Origin: Pseudomonas viridiflava
GTDB lineage: Bacteria > Pseudomonadota > Gammaproteobacteria > Pseudomonadales > Pseudomonadaceae
NCBI RefSeq assembly: GCF_900582625.1
Contig: NZ_UTIQ01000241.1
Location: forward strand, 744,001-808,000
DNA: 64,000 bases
Direction of reading: 5' to 3'
A program made the translations under genes and the position numbers. How positions within the stretch are numbered: the first letter of the stretch is position 1; every line of letters begins with the position of its first letter. Positions 59,266-64,000 of this stretch are shown in pieces. A model generated the notes under the pieces. The model was not told the origin of the DNA. It searched no databases and was given only the letters and a program-made list of their open reading frames with translations.

Positions 59266-60669
59266 TCACTTAAATAACTGCGTAGCGAACACGATGAGGA
59301 TACCCAGCGGCGCGACATAACGCATAAGGAAGAAGGTAATGGCGAACAAGCGAGGATTGCGCATCGCCAGTTCATCACGGACCGCCTCGCGTCCCATGAT
59401 CCAGCCGGCGAACACCACGAAGGTCAAGGCGCCGAGCGGCAGCATGATGCGTGAGGTGAAAAAGTCGATGACGCCGAACAGGTCGAGTCCGCCGGCAGCA
59501 CCCCACTGATAAAGCCGGAAACCTTCGCCCTCACTAACAAAGAACTTGGCCTCTTTCCAGATGTTGAACGAAAACACCGTACCGAGCCCAACGAACCAGC
59601 AACTGAAGGCCAGCGCCGAGGTGATCTTGGCGCGGCTGAAACGGGTGCGCTCAACCAGATACGCCACCATCGGCTCCAGCAGCGAAATCGCCGAGCTCCA
59701 GGCGGCAACCGTCACCAGCACAAAAAACACCACGCCGATCACCTGCCCGAACGCCACGTTGCCAAATGCCAGCGGCAAGGTCACGAACATCAGCCCCGGC
59801 CCCTCGCCCGCGTTCAAACCGGCGGCGAACACAATCGGGAACAAGGCCAAACCGGCGATCAGCGACACGAAGGTGTCCAGCAATGCCACACCCACTACCG
59901 TGCCGGTGATGGACGTTTGCTTGGGCATGTACGCCCCATACACCAGGATGGCGCCGATCCCCACGCTCAACGAGAAAAACGCGTGCCCCATAGCTGGCAG
60001 CAAACCATCCATGAGTTTCGAAGGGTCGAGGTGGAACATAAACCGCACGCCCTCCATGAAATGGCCGGTGGTCAGGCTGTAGCCGAGCAAAATCAGCAGC
60101 AGCACAAACAACAGCGGCATCATCACCCGCAGGCTGCGTTCCAGCCCTTCGACCACGCCGCGAGCGATCACCACAGCTGACAACAGCATGAAAGCAGAGT
60201 GCCAAAGGATCAGCCGCCAGGGGTCAGCCACCATATCGGCGAAATAGCGCGCGGCTTGTTCGCCCTCGATGTTCTGAAATTTCCCCCAGCCAACGCCGAG
60301 GATGTAGTCCAAAGCCCAGCCGCCTACCACGCTATAAAAGGAAAGAATCAACAGCGCAGTGACCATTCCGGCGAACGCTGCCCATGACCATTTACCCGCA
60401 TGGGCGGTGTGAGCGGCGAGCGCTCGCAGGGCGTTGGCAGGGCTCAAGCGGGAGCGGCGACCAATCAAGGTCTCCGCCACCATCACCGGCACACCCAGCA
60501 GCGCGATGCACAGCAAAAACATCAACACGAACGCGCCGCCGCCATACACGCCGGTCATGTACGGGAATTTCCAGATACTGCCCAGCCCTACCGCCGAGCC
60601 GGTTGCGGCGAAAATAAATACCCAGCGGCTAGCCCACGAGCCGTGAACCGAAACCTTGTCGCCTGCCAT
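59266..60669 (-). CDS. Sodium-dependent transporter, NSS/SNF family
   Basis: 467 residues with about twelve membrane spans. The N-terminal FAATGSAVGLGSIWKFPYMT is the NSS sodium-site signature, followed by GGGAFVLMFLLCIALLGVPV. LeuT-like proteins import amino acids with sodium. The substrate is not readable. The start at 60669 (MAGDKVSVHGSWASRW) fits relatives; the frame is open further. It sits just upstream of ratA on the same strand, divergent from smpB. Confidence 0.93.
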   Translation of the reverse strand: MAGDKVSVHGSWASRWVFIFAATGSAVGLGSIWKFPYMTGVYGGGAFVLMFLLCIALLGVPVMVAETLIGRRSRLSPANALRALAAHTAHAGKWSWAAFAGMVTALLILSFYSVVGGWALDYILGVGWGKFQNIEGEQAARYFADMVADPWRLILWHSAFMLLSAVVIARGVVEGLERSLRVMMPLLFVLLLILLGYSLTTGHFMEGVRFMFHLDPSKLMDGLLPAMGHAFFSLSVGIGAILVYGAYMPKQTSITGTVVGVALLDTFVSLIAGLALFPIVFAAGLNAGEGPGLMFVTLPLAFGNVAFGQVIGVVFFVLVTVAAWSSAISLLEPMVAYLVERTRFSRAKITSALAFSCWFVGLGTVFSFNIWKEAKFFVSEGEGFRLYQWGAAGGLDLFGVIDFFTSRIMLPLGALTFVVFAGWIMGREAVRDELAMRNPRLFAITFFLMRYVAPLGILIVFATQLFK

Positions 60670-60845
60670 AAAAAACCTGCCGGTTGATGCGGCCCAAGGG
60701 AGGCCGAAAAGAAGAGGCGCGCATTGTCCGAGATTCACCCCTGCCCCTCAAGGGCACGCGCCGTGATGGCAACACGAGCAGCCTTAGCGTAGCGGCTGCG
60801 TAAACTGTCGCCAGCAGCAAGACTGTTGCTTATAATGCCGCGCCT

Positions 60846-61328
60846 ATGGCCAAGCAAAAAAAACACCCTCAGGGCACCATCGCCCAAAACAAGAAAGCCC
60901 GTCACGACTACTTCATCGAACATAAATTCGAAGCAGGTCTGGTGCTCGCTGGCTGGGAAGTCAAAAGCCTGCGCGCCGGTAAAGCGCAGTTAGTCGACAG
61001 CTACGTACTGCTGAAAAACGACGAAGCCTGGCTCATCGGCGCGCACATCGCGCCACTGACTGCGGCCAGCACCCACGTTATCGCCGACCCGGTCCGCACC
61101 CGCAAATTGCTGCTCAACAAGCGCGAAATCGAGAAGCTCACTTCTTCCGTGCAGCAGAAAGGTTATGCCTGCGTGGCGCTGTCGATTTACTGGAAAGCGC
61201 ATCTGATCAAGTGCGAAATCGGCTTGGGTAAAGGTAAGAAGGAATACGACAAACGCCACACCGAGCGTGAGCGCGATTCCGACCGCGAGCTGCAACGCGC
61301 CGTCCGCACCAAAGGCAAGGACGACTAA
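60846..61328 (+). CDS. smpB: SsrA-binding protein SmpB
   Basis: 160 residues: IAQNKKARHDYFIEHKFEAG, VKSLRAGKAQLVDSYV and the tail HTERERDSDRELQRAVRTKG. SmpB brings tmRNA to stalled ribosomes. TATAAT at 60832-60837 is too close to the start to be its own -10 for a long leader, but would give a leader of only a few bases. The tmRNA gene itself is not in this window. Confidence 0.97.
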   Translation: MAKQKKHPQGTIAQNKKARHDYFIEHKFEAGLVLAGWEVKSLRAGKAQLVDSYVLLKNDEAWLIGAHIAPLTAASTHVIADPVRTRKLLLNKREIEKLTSSVQQKGYACVALSIYWKAHLIKCEIGLGKGKKEYDKRHTERERDSDRELQRAVRTKGKDD

Positions 61329-61350
61329 CACCGCCCAACCTGCTGCATCC

Positions 61351-61424
61351 AAAAGCATCGCGGCTAAAGCCGCTCCTACGACTCGCACAATTTGTAGGAG
61401 CGGCTTCAGCCGCGATGCTTTTTT
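61351..61424. repeat. REP-type inverted pair (family 2, third copy)
   Basis: AAAAGCATCGCGGCTAAAGC ... GGCTTCAGCCGCGATGCTTT, followed by extra Ts (and preceded by As), so it can act as terminator for both smpB and lldR. Confidence 0.9.
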
Positions 61425-61436
61425 GCTTTAGCGCGT

Positions 61437-62204
61437 TTAAAACCCCTGCCGCCGCTCCGCCCGCGCCACGCGCTGCGCCTCTTGCAGCCCTTCGGCGAGC
61501 ACTTCCTGCACGTAGTGAATATGGCGATTGGAAACTTCCCGCGCCTCTTCCGCGCGTCCGTCAATAATCGCTTGATACAGCTCGCCGTGCTGCTGCATAA
61601 GCATTTTCCGCGTCTCGCTGCGCAGGGCATACATACCGCCGATGTTGGTCACCACGTTGCGCTTGAGCAGGTCGAACAGCCCCCGAATGGTGTGGAGCAA
61701 AACGGCGTTATGGCTGGCTTCGGCAATGGCCAGATGAAAGCGTGCATCCGCCGCGCCCTCTTCGGCACGACTGACTTTACCTTCGCTGGCGTAGCACTGT
61801 TGCAGCGCTTCGAATGCCTCGCGCAGGCGCTGATGGTCCAGTTCAGTGGCCCGTTGCGCCGCATAAAACGCGCACGAGCCTTCCAGGGTGTGGCGAAACT
61901 CCAACAAGTCGCGTTGCGCCTCCGGGTTGCTCTCCAGCAGATGCAGCAGCGGATCACTGAAGGTCGAGCCCAGCGATTCCGCCACATAGTTACCGCCGCC
62001 CTGACGGCTGACTAGAAGCCCCTTGGCCGCCAGCTTCTGAATGGCTTCACGCAACGAAGGGCGCGACACACCGAATTGTTCCGCCAGCGTTCGCTCGGCC
62101 GGCAAACGCTCCCCTGCTTTGAGCGTGCCTTCCAAAATCATGCGTTCCAGCTGCGAAACGATATCGTCCGACAAGCGGCGCTGTTGAATATGACCGAACC
62201 CCAT
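61437..62204 (-). CDS. lldR: GntR/FadR-type regulator LldR
   Basis: 255 residues: an N-terminal winged helix (LPAERTLAEQFGVSRPSLRE, GLLVSRQGGGNYVAE) and a C-terminal FCD helical domain (FRHTLEGSCAFYAAQRATEL, DARFHLAIAEASHNAVLLHT) with the metal-binding Asp and His. It is divergent from the lactate permease gene, as LldR is in P. aeruginosa, where it represses lactate use. The start at ATG 62204 has GGAGAAAGG upstream. A palindromic operator lies between the genes. Confidence 0.9.
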   Translation of the reverse strand: MGFGHIQQRRLSDDIVSQLERMILEGTLKAGERLPAERTLAEQFGVSRPSLREAIQKLAAKGLLVSRQGGGNYVAESLGSTFSDPLLHLLESNPEAQRDLLEFRHTLEGSCAFYAAQRATELDHQRLREAFEALQQCYASEGKVSRAEEGAADARFHLAIAEASHNAVLLHTIRGLFDLLKRNVVTNIGGMYALRSETRKMLMQQHGELYQAIIDGRAEEAREVSNRHIHYVQEVLAEGLQEAQRVARAERRQGF

Positions 62205-62351
62205 GCCTTTCTCCGCTACGCCCGATTTCAAATCGCGACCGTTCTGGCCTGCGCCTGAGACGCGTCGGCGGCAGCCTAACGACCGCGCCATTCATCTCAC
62301 AAGAATTACCCGACTCAGCCCACCCCAAGACCAAAGTCGTATGTAGGCAAA

Positions 62352-62381
62352 TTGACAGAGTCTGTGTAGGGCTTTTACCCT
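62352..62381 (+). promoter_or_regulatory. Candidate lldP promoter
   Basis: TTGACA (62352-62357), 18-base spacer, TACCCT (62376-62381). The -35 is perfect and the -10 weak. The LldR-type operator lies 18 bases downstream. Confidence 0.5.
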
Positions 62382-62398
62382 GAGCCGTCGAATTTGTA

Positions 62399-62415
62399 AA
62401 TTGGTATGACCAATT
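62399..62415. promoter_or_regulatory. LldR-type operator
   Basis: AATTGGT-ATG-ACCAATT, a perfect palindrome matching the FadR-family pattern TnGTnnnACnA. Placed just past the predicted transcription start of lldP, suited to repression relieved by lactate. Confidence 0.85.
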
Positions 62416-62489
62416 AACCGACATGCAAGTTGAGCACACCCATCCCGCCACAAAGCGCCTGGACCGTGACCCAACACCCAGGCACACCC

Positions 62490-62503
62490 AACAATAATCA
62501 GGG
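62490..62503 (+). promoter_or_regulatory. Candidate Hfq/Crc motif on lldP leader
   Basis: AACAATAAT followed by CAGGGAG, the lldP ribosome site. It fits AAnAAnAA and would let Hfq/Crc block lactate permease synthesis on preferred carbon sources. Confidence 0.6.
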
Positions 62504-62515
62504 AGCCAACCGACG

Positions 62516-64000
62516 ATGCAAACCTGGCAACAGCTGTACACCCCACTGGGCAGTCTTGGGCTGTCCGCCCTGGCGGCCGTCGTACCGATCGTTTTCTTTT
62601 TCCTTGCGCTCGCCGTGTTTCGCCTCAAAGGCCACGTGGCGGGCAGCATCACCCTGGCGTTGTCGATCGTCATCGCCATCGTCGCCTTCCAGATGCCGGC
62701 GGACATGGCGTTTGCCGCCGCCGGCTACGGATTTATGTACGGCCTCTGGCCAATCGCGTGGATCATCGTCGCGGCGGTATTTCTCTACAAACTGACCGTG
62801 AAAAGCGGCCAGTTCGAAATCATCCGCAGCTCCGTGCTTTCCGTTACCGACGACCAACGCTTGCAGGTCTTGTTGATCGGTTTCGCCTTCGGTGCGTTTC
62901 TGGAAGGCGCAGCGGGCTTCGGCGCGCCGGTGGCGATTACCGCCGCGTTGCTGGTGGGCCTGGGTTTCAACCCGCTGTATGCGGCGGGCCTGTGTTTGAT
63001 CGCCAACACGGCGCCGGTGGCGTTCGGCGCGCTGGGTATTCCGATCATCGTGGCCGGCCAGGTAACCGGCATCGACCCGTTCAAGATCGGCGCGATGGCT
63101 GGCCGGCAACTGCCGCTGCTGTCGATCATCGTGCCGTTCTGGCTGGTGGCGATGATGGATGGCTGGCGCGGCATTAAAGAAACCTGGCCGGCAGCATTGG
63201 TGGCCGGGCTGTCGTTTGCGATCACTCAGTACTTCACCTCGAACTTCATAGGCCCGGAACTGCCCGACATCACCTCCGCACTCGTCAGCCTGGTGTCGCT
63301 CACCTTGTTCCTGAAAGTGTGGCAGCCGCGTCGCAGCGCCAATGCGCAAATTGCCGGCGCTACGGGTGGCAGTGCAGTGGCGAGCGTGGGCGGTTTCGGC
63401 CAACCGCGTACGACCACCGCTTCGCCCTATAGCCTGGGTGAAATATTCAAAGCCTGGTCGCCCTTCCTGATTCTCACCGTGCTGGTGACCATCTGGACGC
63501 TCAAGCCCTTCAAGGCCATGTTTGCGGCGGGCGGTGCGATGTACAGCACCGTGTTTAATTTCGCGATTCCGCACCTGGATCAGCTGGTGATCAAAACGGC
63601 GCCTATCGTTACAGCGCCAACGGCCATTCCGGCGATCTTCAAGCTCGATCCGATTTCAGCCACCGGCACGGCGATTTTCTTCTCAGCGCTCATCTCCATG
63701 CTGATCCTGAAAATCGATTTCAAAACTGGTCTGACCACTTTTAAAGAAACCCTGTACGAATTGCGCTGGCCGATCCTGTCCATCGGCATGGTGCTGGCCT
63801 TTGCCTTTGTCACCAACTACTCGGGCATGTCCTCGACCATGGCCTTGGTACTCGCTGGCACTGGCGCGGCCTTTCCGTTCTTCTCACCGTTCCTTGGCTG
63901 GCTGGGCGTGTTTCTGACCGGCTCGGATACCTCCTCCAATGCGCTCTTTAGCTCGTTGCAAGCCACCACCGCGCACCAGATCGGCGTAAACGACACCCTG
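62516..64000 (+). CDS. lldP: L-lactate permease (3' end beyond window)
   Basis: 495 codons are present with no stop before the window ends; the family is about 560 residues, so roughly 65 residues are missing. Twelve or more membrane spans are expected; seen are LSALAAVVPIVFFFLALAVF, GFAFGAFLEGAAGFGAPVAI (the LctP signature), FGALGIPIIVAGQ and FFSPFLGWLGVFLTGSDTSS. It imports L-lactate, D-lactate or glycolate with protons. CAGGGAG is the ribosome site. Confidence 0.95.
   Translation, partial: MQTWQQLYTPLGSLGLSALAAVVPIVFFFLALAVFRLKGHVAGSITLALSIVIAIVAFQMPADMAFAAAGYGFMYGLWPIAWIIVAAVFLYKLTVKSGQFEIIRSSVLSVTDDQRLQVLLIGFAFGAFLEGAAGFGAPVAITAALLVGLGFNPLYAAGLCLIANTAPVAFGALGIPIIVAGQVTGIDPFKIGAMAGRQLPLLSIIVPFWLVAMMDGWRGIKETWPAALVAGLSFAITQYFTSNFIGPELPDITSALVSLVSLTLFLKVWQPRRSANAQIAGATGGSAVASVGGFGQPRTTTASPYSLGEIFKAWSPFLILTVLVTIWTLKPFKAMFAAGGAMYSTVFNFAIPHLDQLVIKTAPIVTAPTAIPAIFKLDPISATGTAIFFSALISMLILKIDFKTGLTTFKETLYELRWPILSIGMVLAFAFVTNYSGMSSTMALVLAGTGAAFPFFSPFLGWLGVFLTGSDTSSNALFSSLQATTAHQIGVNDTL

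Overview
The window is a block of the core chromosome of a Pseudomonas species, most likely from the P. fluorescens lineage. The gene order dksA-gluQ-cbrAB-crcZ-pcnB-folK-panBCD-pgi-acs and pnp-rpsO-truB-rbfA-infB-nusA-rimP-tRNA-secG-tpiA-glmM-folP-ftsH-rlmE-yhbY-greA-carBA-dapB-dnaJK-grpE-recN-fur-bamE-rnfH-ratA-smpB-lldR-lldP is the familiar Pseudomonas order. GC-rich codon use and the short inverted repeats typical of fluorescent pseudomonads agree. I see no prophage, insertion sequence, CRISPR array or genomic island.

Region 1 (1-15.5 kb): the tail of a TonB-dependent receptor, a small Rieske protein, sfsA with an aminotransferase, dksA, gluQ, then the carbon/nitrogen balance module cbrX-cbrA-cbrB and the small RNA crcZ, followed by pcnB-folK, panBCD and pgi. 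Region 2 (15.5-29.3 kb): acetate activation (acs), an MpaB-like oxygenase, a thiolase, a methyltransferase, a giant DUF748 envelope protein, two tandem DUF2845 proteins, a rhomboid protease, and on the minus strand CsbD, a BON protein and an unusual zinc-ribbon/membrane/helical-repeat protein. This part carries most of the dispersed repeats. Region 3 (29.4-46 kb, minus strand): RNA decay, ribosome maturation and translation initiation, protein export, cell-wall and folate genes, FtsH and rRNA methylation. Region 4 (46-57 kb): carbamoyl phosphate synthesis with a leader-peptide attenuator, dapB, the dnaJ-dnaK-grpE heat-shock cluster behind a clear sigma-32 promoter, and recN behind a LexA box. 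Region 5 (57-64 kb): fur/bamE, rnfH-ratA, an NSS transporter, smpB, and lldR/lldP with a palindromic operator.

The genes link into a regulatory story. CbrA/CbrB should activate crcZ from a sigma-54 promoter through a TGTTAC-N14-GTAACA palindrome. CrcZ carries many A-rich Hfq/Crc binding motifs. Two carbon-uptake or activation genes in the same window, acs and lldP, carry the same A-rich motif directly against their ribosome binding sites.

The least expected finding is at 38251-38328. At the position where related genomes carry an initiator tRNA upstream of rimP-nusA-infB, there is a heavily decayed tRNA-fMet-like sequence. The anticodon CAT and the C1xA72 mismatch are still visible, but the anticodon and T stems are broken and the CCA end is lost. 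No wholly new defence or biosynthetic system is visible in this window.
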